Source of the DNA: Eutypella sp. D-1
Lineage: Eukaryota > Ascomycota > Sordariomycetes > Xylariales > Diatrypaceae
Reading direction: 5' to 3'
Assembly (NCBI GenBank): GCA_023313575.1
Contig: JAJTTP010000015.1
Coordinates: forward strand, 248,001 to 312,000
DNA length: 64,000 bases
Shown here: in pieces, positions 36,814 through 47,024 of the stretch
Layout of the letters: each line of letters opens with the position of its first letter
Numbering within the stretch: the first letter of the stretch is position 1
The notes under the pieces: generated by a model
The model's input: only the letters and a program-made list of their open reading frames with translations
What the model was told of the DNA's origin: nothing
Database searches by the model: none
Made by a program: the position numbers and the translations under genes

Positions 36814-37924
36814 ATGGCGAGCACGGTGTCCATTCGGCCGTGTATAGGCCGGATATTAAACCCATACCGGACCTCCTCCTCCCAGGTATCCCCGATAACG
36901 CCCCTCGCAGCAGCAGTCCTCGCCCCCCTCGCGACGACCTCTGATCACCACCACCACCACTACCACCAGCAGCGATGCGGGTTCTCGACGACGGCGGCAC
37001 AGAGCATGCGGCGTCCGCGGCGTGACAACAACCGGCTGCGCGGGGTGAGCGCGATCTACCGAACGGGGCCGCGGTGGCGGGGCAACGTGCTTCCGGGGGA
37101 GGTGCCGGGGCCGAATCGGGACTACAAGCCGGCGAAGGAGGTGCAGGTGGACCCGGACCACGGGCTTTGGCAGTTCTTCTACGGCAAGGACAAGCTCCTG
37201 CTGACGCCCGACGAGGACGCCGAGCACGGCCGCGCCTGGATCGTCGAGGAGCTCCGCCACAAGAGCTGGGAGGACCTCCACCGCCTCTGGTGGGTCTGCT
37301 GCAAGGAGCAGAACCGCATCGCTACCCACCGCCGCGAGAAGCAGGATATGCATATCAAGCACGGCGTCGAGGAGACCGCTGAGAGGCTGGCTGAGGTAAG
37401 GGACACAAACAACCCCCGCAAACCTGGGAAATTGGAAACCGGTAAGAGGCCGGGGAGGGGGAGGGGGAGTGGGAGGGGAAGTAGGAGGGGAAAGTGTTTG
37501 GTTTTGTTCTACACGCAGCACGTTTGCTAACGGGGCACCCCGTCTTTGCCACTTTGTTTAGGTCCGCAAGACGATGAAGGCCATCAGACACACGCTCACG
37601 GAGCGATACTATCTGTGGGAGGACGCCAGGACGCTGGCCCAGTCCGACCCCGAGGTCAACCTCACCGGCAAGGCCGAGGCGTATAGACCCGGCTCTGCTC
37701 CCTACGTCGAGGAAGAAGAGACGCCTGTACAGCCGGAGAACCAGGAGACCGGGGCGGCGGCGGTGGAAGAAGGCGAGCAGCGGTCGCCATTGCAGGAGGG
37801 CCAGGCAGAGACGCCGACGCCGACGCCGACTGCCGAGAAGAATATGGACCCGTCTACGCTGCCGCCAACCAGTACTCCGGGGGAGACGCAGCAGGAGCAG
37901 CAACAACAGCAGACACGGCCGTAA
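36814..37924 (+). CDS. MRPL4: Mitochondrial large-subunit ribosomal protein uL29m (MRP-L47 family)
   Basis: Two exons (36814-37395 and 37562-37924, phase 0) give 314 residues. This is the mitochondrial member of bacterial L29: it sits in the 54S subunit near the exit tunnel. The family core is plain: WQFFYGKDKLLLTPDEDAEHGRAW, then WIVEELRHKSWEDLHRLWW with CCKEQNRIATHRREK, and after the intron RKTMKAIRHTLTERYYLWEDA. The N-terminus is Arg/Ser/Thr-rich without acidic residues for about 45 positions, as in a matrix-targeting presequence, and contains an unusual His run (HHHHHYH, near residue 46) before CGFSTTAAQSMRRPRR, a likely processing region. The C-terminal 75 residues are low-complexity Glu/Gln/Thr/Pro and probably disordered. 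Start chosen as the first ATG of the frame. Confidence 0.93.
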
Positions 37925-39381
37925 GTAAAGGGGTCAGTCACATCGAGAGCTCACGAGGTGCCAATGTACGATGGATGCAATGCAATGCCAGCAACAATTA
38001 GAGAAAATATACAATACAATACAATACAGTACCGGACGCTCTCATACGGTATTGCAAAGGGGTCGGTGGGCAACTGTGTAAATATGTATATAAAATTAAA
38101 ACAAAACTGTACCAATTACACACCATCCATGGATATGACGACGATTCTAATCATATCGTATGGAAGCTTTCCCCGGAGATGACGAGAGATCAACTTCATT
38201 ATCTTCCCTACTTTTGTACATACAAGCTGGAGCTCTAACTCAGGTCAAGTGAATACCTAAGTAGGTATAATTAATCCCAAATGAAGAAACCTCGGAAATC
38301 CATATGAAGAGGTAATAAGAGGTAATTAAGTGACAATAAAGCTTTCAACCTTAGGTTGCTTTGTCGTATAACCTTAGGTACATAGTTTAGTCATGTGAGT
38401 GAAAGCTTGACCTTATCTATGAAGTTTCTACCAGGTTTTTCTTTTACTAAGGGAAGGGAAGGCTGTTAAGGGGTAAAAGAAAAAGAAAAGAAAAAAGGGG
38501 GAAGCCCTTTTATTAGGAGCTATGAATGTGCTTACACTACCTACTTAACTTGGCTATGGAAGCCTTATTATAAAAGGAAAGCAAGGAAAGAAGATGAGAA
38601 AAAGCTACATACACGGCAACTATTGATTTCTACTATGGGCAGTTTTTTTGGGTGATAGTTTCGGGGATAGTTTTGGGCAGTAGGGGCCATCATGGGCCAG
38701 TATGGGGGGTCTTCGCAAAGCGGGGACGTACCTAAGGTATTGTGAGAGGTGCCACAGGAAGAACCGGGCGAGCTTTCTGATTGGTCACAGCTCTACTCAT
38801 GGCCCCTCTCCTTGCACCCCGCGTTGGGTCATTTTGGGTCATATCAGGTTCATCATAGGCGGAATTGTTTAAGGCGGGCTCTAAGGCGGGCTCTATTCTG
38901 TTCCAGGGCTTCTTTCTTGTTGGGCGGGTTTTATTACTTAAGTACATTATGTTAACTTTTTAATCACTTCAAGCACCACTTAAGCACCACCCGACTTCAG
39001 CACCACTTGAGCACCACTTGCCAGACTGGATAAGACTGGATATCAACCAGCGCAGCTTCCCTCCTCTCTAAGGTTTAACTCCTCCTCACCGATACTTGAC
39101 TTTTTTTTATTTTGATTTTTAGTCACTTTCCCTACTTTGAAACTCACTAACACCTAACATCACCAAGTAGAGAGAGAACTTGGGCCTGGAGTCGAGTTCC
39201 ATCGTCATCCTCGTTATCGTCGTCCTTGTCGTGTATTCCGGTCTCACCAGAACTAATCCATCACTCATCATATCATCCATCCTAACTAATTCGCTCTCCG
39301 ATTTCTCTCTCTCTCTCTCTCTCCGCCTCCTTTATTCACATACATTGGTTTTTTATTTTACACTTTGAATAATTGCCCGTC
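37925..39381. other. Intergenic region upstream of GDI1
   Basis: Contains (ATACA)n near 38007-38028, an AAAGAAAAG-rich purine run near 38477-38500, a short direct-repeat block at 38971-39020 and a (CT)n tract at 39306-39325 that leads into the GDI1 leader. No gene seen. Confidence 0.6.
38971..39020. repeat. AGCACCACTT direct repeats upstream of GDI1
   Basis: Four copies of AGCACCAC followed by T or C are spaced 11-16 bp apart (from 38972, 38983, 38999 and 39010), then ACTGGATA occurs twice (39024-39041). They lie 360-410 bp before the GDI1 start and could be a tandem protein-binding site or a simple duplication. Confidence 0.75.
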
Positions 39382-41522
39382 ATGGATGAGATAGCAAAGG
39401 AGTACGATGTTGTCGTTCTGGGCACCGGTAAGTTCATAATCATCATCGTCATCACTACTAAATCCCCCCTCCCACTTCTCCCCCCCCCCCTTTTCAGTGA
39501 TACCATCACCGCCTCACATAGTCTGAGCAGCTTCATCCGGCTTTCTCTCTGGTCTCTGACCGATACTGATATTAATATTGATACTGACGTTTCTTTACTT
39601 TATAACAGGTCTGACCGAGTGTATTCTCTCTGGGTATGCGGATACAAATACAAATACACATACACATAACACGCTGATAACCCCCGCCCAAACTTATACG
39701 ACCATACAATGATATAAAATATAAATCCCAGCTAGCTAACGAACTAATCCTTCTAGTGTGTTGAGTGTCAAGGGGAAGAAGGTGCTGCATATTGATCGTA
39801 ATGATCACTACGGAGGGTATGTGTATCTTCCTTCTATCTATCCAGTTCTGATACTTCTTTCTCTTCCCCCGTTATCGGCCCATGTTTTACGTGTTCTCGC
39901 GGTTTATCAGTTTACAAGTAGCTAAGCTAACACATGGGTGAAACTACAGAGAAGCTGCGTCGGTGAACCTCGAGACGGTATATAAACCCTTGCTTGCTAA
40001 GCCCTTGCATGACCTTCGGCATCCCAACTAATACAGAGTCTCTCTCCCCCCTCGTATAGCTGTTCAAGAAATATGGCAACTTCAACGCCGGTGAAGAGCC
40101 CTGGAAGAAGTACGGCCGTGCCAACGACTGGAACATCGACCTGATCCCCAAGTTCCTCATGTCCTCCGGCGAGTTGACCAACATCCTGGTCTCTACCGAC
40201 GTCACCCGCTACCTGGAATTCCGGCAAGTCGCCGGCAGCTTCGTCCAGCAAGGCAAGGGTCCCAAGGCCACCGTTGCCAAGGTTCCCTCCGATGCTGCCG
40301 AGGCTCTCCGCTCCCCACTCATGGGCATCTTCGAGAAACGACGCATGAAGAGCTTCATCGAGTGGGTAGGCACCTTCGATATAAACGACCCTGAAACTCA
40401 TAAGGGTGAGTGGGGAAGTGAGTGGGGATATCGGCCCTTTTGATTACTGTTGTTTCCCCCTGAGTACAGGTCCGTGACTAACTACGCTCTTTGGGTTGCA
40501 GGTATCGACTTCAAGAATGGTACGATGAGGGATGTCTATGAAAAGTTCGGTCTTGAGGCTACTACCAAGGACTTCATTGGCCATGCCATGGCCCTGTATC
40601 TGAATGATAGCTACATTGATGAGCCGGGCAAGGCCCCCGAGGTCATCGAGCGGATCCGTCTGTATGGCAACTCCGTTGCGAGGTACGGCAAGTCGCCGTA
40701 CATCTACCCGCTGTACGGTCTAGGCGAGCTGCCCCAAGGCTTCGCCCGTCTTTCTGCCATCTACGGTGGCACTTACATGCTCAACGCCAAGGTCGACGAG
40801 ATCCTCTACGACGGCGACAGGGCTACTGGTATCAAGGCCACCATGACCGGTGTCGAGCCCGAGATGAAGTTCGAGACCAAGGCCGGCATGATCCTCGGTG
40901 ACCCGTCCTACTTCTCCAACAAGGTCAAGGTCGTTGGTCACGTACTTCGCGCTATTTGCGTGCTGAAGCACCCTCTGGCCGGCACCAACGACAACGACTC
41001 CTGCCAGCTCATCATTCCCCAGTCCCAGGTTGACCGGAAGAACGGTTAGTCACAAAAATCCCCAAAGGTGCTAGTGATAGGAATAAGTGACTAATTTGAC
41101 GCTAGACATCTACATTGCATGCGTTTCCTCGGCGCACAACGTGTGCCCCAAGGGTTACTACATTGCCATCGTCTCGACCATTGCCGAGACCTCTGCGAAC
41201 CACCACCTCGAGCTTCAGCCCGGTCTGGAGCGCTTGGGCCAGATCGAAGAGCAGTTCATGGTAAGTTTGAAGGGTCCATGACTCTTTATAAGAATGACAG
41301 GGCAATTTAGCTAACCTATTTTTCTTAAAGGGCCCCCCGATCCCGCTATACGAGCCGATCGAGGACGGAAAGAAGGACAACATCTTCATCTCGAAGAGCT
41401 ACGATGCCCAGTCGCACTTCGAGACCACCACGGACGACGTTAAGGACATTTACCAGCGTGCCACGGGTGAGGAGCTCAAGGTTGAGGGCCTGAGAGAGGG
41501 ACTGCAGGTTGCGGAGGAATAG
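39382..41522 (+). CDS. GDI1: Rab GDP-dissociation inhibitor
   Basis: Eight exons (39382-39427, 39609-39633, 39757-39816, 39950-39977, 40060-40405, 40502-41044, 41106-41260, 41331-41522) keep frame throughout and give 464 residues, close to yeast Gdi1 (451). The protein extracts GDP-bound, prenylated Rab GTPases from membranes and recycles them through the cytosol; it is essential for secretion in yeast. The N-terminal signature EYDVVVLGTGLTECILSG, the HIDRNDHYGG motif, the Rab-binding LIPKFLMSSGELTNILVSTD and the YGLGELPQGFARLSAIYGG segment are all present. Exons 2 and 4 are only 25 and 28 nt, so the 5' end is broken up as is usual for fungal GDI genes. An earlier AG at 40468-40469 would give a stop, so 40501 is the acceptor used for exon 6. 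The intron after exon 6 has a weaker GTTAGT donor. Confidence 0.97.
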
Positions 41523-44398
41523 GTCTGATCTCGCTTGAGTAAAGATGTTCGTGACTTGCGAAGTGGACGTCCAGCCAGGGTCACCATAAAACCGATCTTG
41601 GACGGATATGAGGGGGGAAGTCTTCATAAGTCTAGTAGGAGAGGGAGAAGTGGGGGGAAAGGGGGGAGGGATGGAGTAGAGTGAGAAGAGAAAGAGAGAC
41701 AACGACCGCCAACCCGCCCGGCGGAGTGCCAAAGCAACACAAAAAAAAAGATTCTTTTTTTTTCTTCTTCTATTTATCGATTTTTAGCCAAGTAAATAGC
41801 TAAACTCAACTAGCCAACCCAACCAAACCAAACCCGCTTTGACCCCGTTCTCTTTTTGTTCCTTTTCTCTCTTCAAAACAAACAAGTAAAAGGAGAGAGC
41901 CAAGAAACTAAGGCATACCTACCTACACGGAAGAAAACACATGATGAGGCGGAGCTAGAAGAACCTAACACGTCTCCCCCCCTTTCTTGAAATTCCGTAA
42001 TTGTCACCCCGTGCTATGTCATTTGCGTGTGCCAATTAATTCGCATGATTGTGATATGATTTAGGGGAAGGGGGGGGGGGGGGCGCTGCTATAAGGACTT
42101 ATGCGTAGAGGATAGGATAGGTATATATATCTTCACAATTATTGATCCTTTCCATACCTATGTAGTTTACGGCATCATAAGCCCACCACCACCGCTACCA
42201 CCATTTACTATATATACGTATATATGTACATAACATACTTTCGCACAACCAACCAAACACACACATACTCTCTCCATCCCAGCCCATCACATACCTAAGA
42301 TATATGCATATACTTAAGTAACGCTAGAATATACGTTCCTCGCCCTATGTAAGGAAAGGAAGGTAATACATGCTATATGCCAAATACCAAAGTACATCTT
42401 GATCTACCTATTTAAATCCCACCAAGTCGATCCATCTCGTAATTCAGTACATCTTCTGCAGTTGCAAACCGAAAACCCCGCTCGCTGTATGGGGGCTGCC
42501 GAGCTATTTCCACACGACGCCGAATATCATACCCCGTTGGGTTGATGAGGCTTGACAGTGCCCGGGTCGCCTTACCTATCCACGCCTTCGCCTCTTTTCT
42601 CTCCCTGATTTACTATATGTAGAGCAAGGCGAGTATAAGAACTGGATGTAGCTTTATTATATATGTTGGGGTTTTGTATATATAGATACGTGCTAGACTG
42701 ATATGAGAGTAGCAAAAGAGGTAGGTAGGGAGGGGCCTTATCGGGGAGAACCGTGACCAGGGACACAAGTTCCACTTCCTTGGTATTACTCGATCCGTTG
42801 ACTGTTCGTATGGCCCTCTACGTATCAAGAACATACATACATACATAGGCCAAGTCAATACATGCCTGCGCGTCCAGGTGGTAATCACAGCGGCGGGCGG
42901 TGATGAAACTCCTGCTCACTCGTTAGCTAGCTAGCTAATTAAGTAGGTCTGCTCTTGTCACAAAGGCTCTTGACGAGGCTTTCCATGAGAATCTTTTTTC
43001 TTCTCCGTAGGTGTTGCAGGCAGAATGCTGGGGAGTGTTATTTGCCTCGAGAATCGTGATAAGTACCTGTGCCCCCTTGAACAGTGTATTGGGTAGTCCA
43101 TTCCCAAGGTAACGAATGTCCCGTAACCAATTTTGGTGAAGTACTTGGACCCTCGTAATGCCTAAGTAGCCAGCCGTATGGAAAATCGTATGTTTGAAAC
43201 CAGTATGCACAAGACTGGTTCCCCAGGATACGTAATACCAAAAAGATAGGAACCCCCCCCCCCCCCCCCCACTCCCCTTATATCGTAATCTCACAGTGTT
43301 CAGCTTGTCTATATCATCTGCCTCCTATGTCCTCACCACGACTGCCCTGATATCGCGGCGTCCCACGGACCAGCGAAACCCTCTCTCCCCCGCCCGTCTT
43401 GAGAGGTGATGAGCGTAGTAGCGGATAAGGGTAACCACACAATTAGGAAATTCACATTCTATACCTCCTATCCAAGTTAAGAGAGGCTCCTCAGGAATCG
43501 ACGGATGCTGTGCGCAACACTATCGTTGCCGGGCTTGACAGTGCCACCAGGGGGGGGGGGCATTCACGACAGAGTTATGTGCGAATACATATGACGTGAG
43601 TTAGTGGGCGAGTGGGTAACCAGTGGGCGGTGTCCGCTGGACTTACGTGGGAAGTCTATCCGAGTAAGCCAATCTGTAGGCCGGCTCGTTGGCATGCTAG
43701 GACAATAGCGCGACGGCAGTGGTCGGTCTCATGGCATAGACAAGACAACTATGGAGATGCTTGTCGTGGTCGACATCAGAGGCAATCCCAATAGGTAGTA
43801 TTCTCATGTTTGGGGCAAAAGCTACACGGCAGTGTCAACACCAACATTCATGTATGTTGCTCCAACACGTCCGGGCCTGACTCCTCGTGTTCATCGGTCG
43901 CGGACACCCGGAACCCCCCTCCACCACGCTCTTCTCCTCGCTATCATCCCAACACGTACAACCTTCGCCGTCTTGTCAGATCTCGTAAACCCTTCAATTC
44001 TGCGCCAGCCGAGGTTCCCTCCCAAAAGGCGGGGGGAGGGGTCTAGGCTCGTCGTTCGTGGTGAAATATGCAAGTATATACTCCTCCCCTTTTGCTTCCG
44101 CCGCCGCGGCTTGATACCCAGGAGGGGGGGTGGGAGGCGCATTTGGCATCTTTCTCAGGGCGTTGCGTCGTTCCATTCGTTTCGTTGCTTGCGGCGCGCG
44201 CCTTCTATCCCCTCTTAGTTCCCATCTCGTCTTATATATCCCTATCTGTCCCTAGATATAGTAAGAACACACACACACACACAACACATACGCACAGACC
44301 TCGTGCATCCCATCCCCATGACGCAATAACGAAAACCAGAGCCAGACTCTCAACCCTCAGCCCCCCCGCCATCCCACTCTCCCACGCCACTTCGCTCT
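41523..44398. other. Convergent intergenic region, no gene seen
   Basis: Between the 3' ends of GDI1 (plus) and the 78-residue protein gene (minus). It holds a run of 14 G (42070-42083), a run of 18 C (43253-43270) and AT-rich stretches with TATATA near 42190-42230. ORFs up to 128 codons show no coding bias. Confidence 0.6.
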
Positions 44399-44757
44399 TT
44401 AACTTTGGCCCCTCCCCCGCCGGTCCTCACCCTCGCCCTTATCGGCGTCGATGGGGATGATGCGGGGCCCCATGCGGGCGAGGGCCTCGCGGTCCGCGTC
44501 GGTTGGCGTAAATCCGAACCTCTCCTCCGCGTGGTCCGAAAGGTACAGGCCCACGGTGCCCCAGGCCAGAAGGGCGGCGCCGACACCGGCGCGTGCGCGG
44601 GGGGATAGGTTACGGAAGGACCTGCGGTTAGGGGGTTTGTCGTCAGTCAGTTCGTCTCGTTGCGACCCCGAGGGCGGCCGGAGGGGGGGGGGGGTTCTTG
44701 GTCTTGGGCTCTTGGGATTGTGTTTGGGATTGGGTTGACTTACTGTAAGAGCGACAT
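44399..44757 (-). CDS. 78-residue single-span membrane protein, probably mitochondrial
   Basis: The first coding exon is only 14 nt (44757-44744: ATG, three codons and two bases), followed by intron GTAAGT..CCGCAG and exon 2 (44621-44399), giving MSLLQSFRNLSPRARAGVGA at the N-terminus. Without the intron the frame ends at codon 6 (TAA). A hydrophobic helix (about residues 16-32, GVGAALLAWGTVGLYLS) follows a basic amphipathic start, and the tail is charged (HAEERFGFTPTDADRE). I recall small proteins of this layout in many ascomycetes as uncharacterised, likely inner-membrane proteins, but have no name. The intron contains a run of 12 G. The C-terminal RRGRGQS is Gly/Arg-rich and may be variable. 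Coding strand has typical C/G-ending codons. Confidence 0.8.
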
Positions 44758-47024
44758 TGCGTGAGTGGGATTTGATAATAAGGGATAGGGGCGAGCAGGT
44801 AGGACAGGATAGGACAGGAGAGCGAAAGCCGACTTTCTTTTCTTGTCGTCGTGTATTGGCTTGCCCGTCTTTGTTTCCAGTCGAGCCAGAATGTCAAAAC
44901 GTCGAGGGCACACTTGATATCCCCACTATGCAATTATCCCCTGGCCAGCGTCTATTGCCTTTCAGAAAAAAATCCAGGGGATTTGTCGCGGCTGGACTTT
45001 GTTTTGCGCCTGCTTCGGCTCAGGTCAGGTGACGGATGGACGGAGTGATTTGCGATAATGGAGATTAAGACAAGACAAGGACCGCAACCCCGGCGGGGCC
45101 CTTGAATTTTTATCAGTTATCTGATATGTATCGACACCCTCAACTGGAAGGATACCAGCCGTATTTCACAAAACTCATGTCGAAAACAGCAATTTAAGAA
45201 CAAGAGGGGAGAAAGCGTCCGCCTGCTTCACTCTTTGCGTCAACTGTTACCGTTGTTGGAAAATTCACCTCGAATTTCGACCAACGAAAAGAGGATGTAG
45301 TTCTGCGCCACAGAGGTTGCAAGCCACTAACTAGTTGAAATAGCAGGTGAATGTCTGAGGCTAAATGCCCCACCACACATTAGTTACAAGCGTAGGCACT
45401 TCGATAGGGAGGCTGCTTGCCAGTCTCTCTCCCAAGGCGCCAGCAGGAAAAGGGAAAGAAAGGGAAAAAAGAAAAAGGAATCGAGGCAGTCATTTGCCAA
45501 AGAGTAAGCCTGCAGTGTTCCCATCAACATTCAGCATTCTTAGTCGACGACCTCTTCAGCACTAAGTAGCAGTCATGTTTTAAAAAATGGCTTACTATGT
45601 TAGTGTCACTCGCTTAAAGGCTTAATCCTCCGTTAGTCAGTCAAATAAATATGGCGCGGGAGCCTCGTCCGGCTTCGTAACTGCCGGGTGTACATATATA
45701 GGCTGTGGGCACTCCGGTCCGTCCAGGTGGACGCCTCCAGCTGATGAGGGGGGCTTATTCCTCCATACCGTGTCTACAGCCCGGGGGTGAGTTGCCGTCG
45801 ATGTAGATAGTGCAGCGGTACTTTCCCTGCTTGCTTTCGCCGGTGGACGACGTACCGTACCACATATGGATCCGAAGCCGGCAAATGGAGAAAAAGGACG
45901 TCCCGGCCCGGGCGGCAGTTGATCTTCGCCGTCTCGCTGCGGCCTTACGCGGCACGCCCGTCAACGTCACCATTGCCGTCGGCAATCTGATGGGATCGTA
46001 GCGGCCCGCCTGGCCCGCCAGGCCTCCCCCTTTTCCGTGTAGACTTATGCCAAAAGAAGAGATAAAGAGATAGCAGGCGGTGATATGTGTGTGCGTGCGT
46101 GTGCGTATACGAGTAAACATACCCATTCGCAACATAAACACCAAACCATCGCGGGGGGCCGGCCGGTCAGTCTTACCAGCCAACTAACTACCTACACGAT
46201 ACACCTATACGTGGGTAACCACCTATAACTTCCCCGAATCAAGGTACGATTCACAACACGTGGGGAGGATGATCTAGGGAAAGTCGAGTTAAAGCGAATG
46301 AATTGCTTACAATTGAGCTTCGTCATCCACCCATTTACGCGAAACCCCGCCCCTTCCTCACCTATTTTACCTGCCCGGTATGTCGCTCTACTCTAGCCAA
46401 CTTACCTACATACATAAAAGAAAACAACGTAAATAAATAAAAAACGTTCGAGATCCTGACGACAAGGTAGAGAGAGAGAGAGGTAGATAGAACGGTTCGC
46501 CTTCCCCAGCAACCCAGAAAAACAAGAATCCAGTTTTCCATTATTAACCTACGTATGCAAGAGTGACAGAAGGAGGGAGAGTGAGAGTTTCGCCATGTAA
46601 TAATTAACGCGTGATATAAAAAGAGCCAAGCCAGCCTTCCCTTCCCTTCCCTTCGCTTTCTTTCTTCCCATTCGTAAAGTCAACCAAAAAAAAAAGCCAC
46701 ACGCTATCATTTTTCTTCTTCTTCTTTCACCTTTCAACATCCATCCATCCATCCACGACGTTAAGAGTTGCACGTAATATATAGGTAGATTATATGATGG
46801 ACACCGCTCTTCCTCTTTCTCTCTTCTCATCGTATGTCTTCTTTCCCGCATCGCAAAACGCTAGTGAGATAACTGCCATTATAAAAAAGGGTTGGTGTCG
46901 TAACATATGTGAGGATGATATTATGTATATATGGTGATTTGGTACTATGTATGTATGTATGTGAAACATGTCGTGTAGAGCATCATTATAAGGGAGGCGA
47001 GCGGGGGCGTATGGCCCCATTCTA
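44758..47024. other. Intergenic region between the small membrane protein gene and csmA
   Basis: Both neighbours are on the minus strand, so this holds the promoter of the small gene and the 3' end of csmA. One short coding-like frame is at 45810-46001. The rest is AT-rich near 46400-46950, with (CTTCC)n at 46636-46654 and GTAT repeats at 46946-46961. No other gene seen. Confidence 0.55.
45810..46001 (+). CDS. Short coding-like frame, possible gene fragment
   Basis: A 63-codon frame ends at TAG 45999-46001. Its second half (MEKKDVPARAAVDLRRLAAA and on to TIAVGNLMGS; ATG at 45885) has the C-ending codons typical of genes in this window (GTC, GCC, CTC, GGC, ACC). It could be the last exon of a small gene, since GT/AG candidates exist near 45787-45809, or the relic of one. 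The opposite strand is open over 142 codons too. No family recognised. Confidence 0.22.
   Translation: MQRYFPCLLSPVDDVPYHIWIRSRQMEKKDVPARAAVDLRRLAAALRGTPVNVTIAVGNLMGS

Noticed and set aside
36856..37521. 221-codon minus-strand ORF opposite MRPL4
   Set aside because: Antisense of the ribosomal protein exon, Pro/Arg/Leu-rich shadow.
40470..40502. Alternative acceptor (TACAG ending at 40469) for GDI1 exon 6
   Set aside because: Using it brings a TGA into frame within three codons; the acceptor ending at 40501 restores GIDFKNGT.
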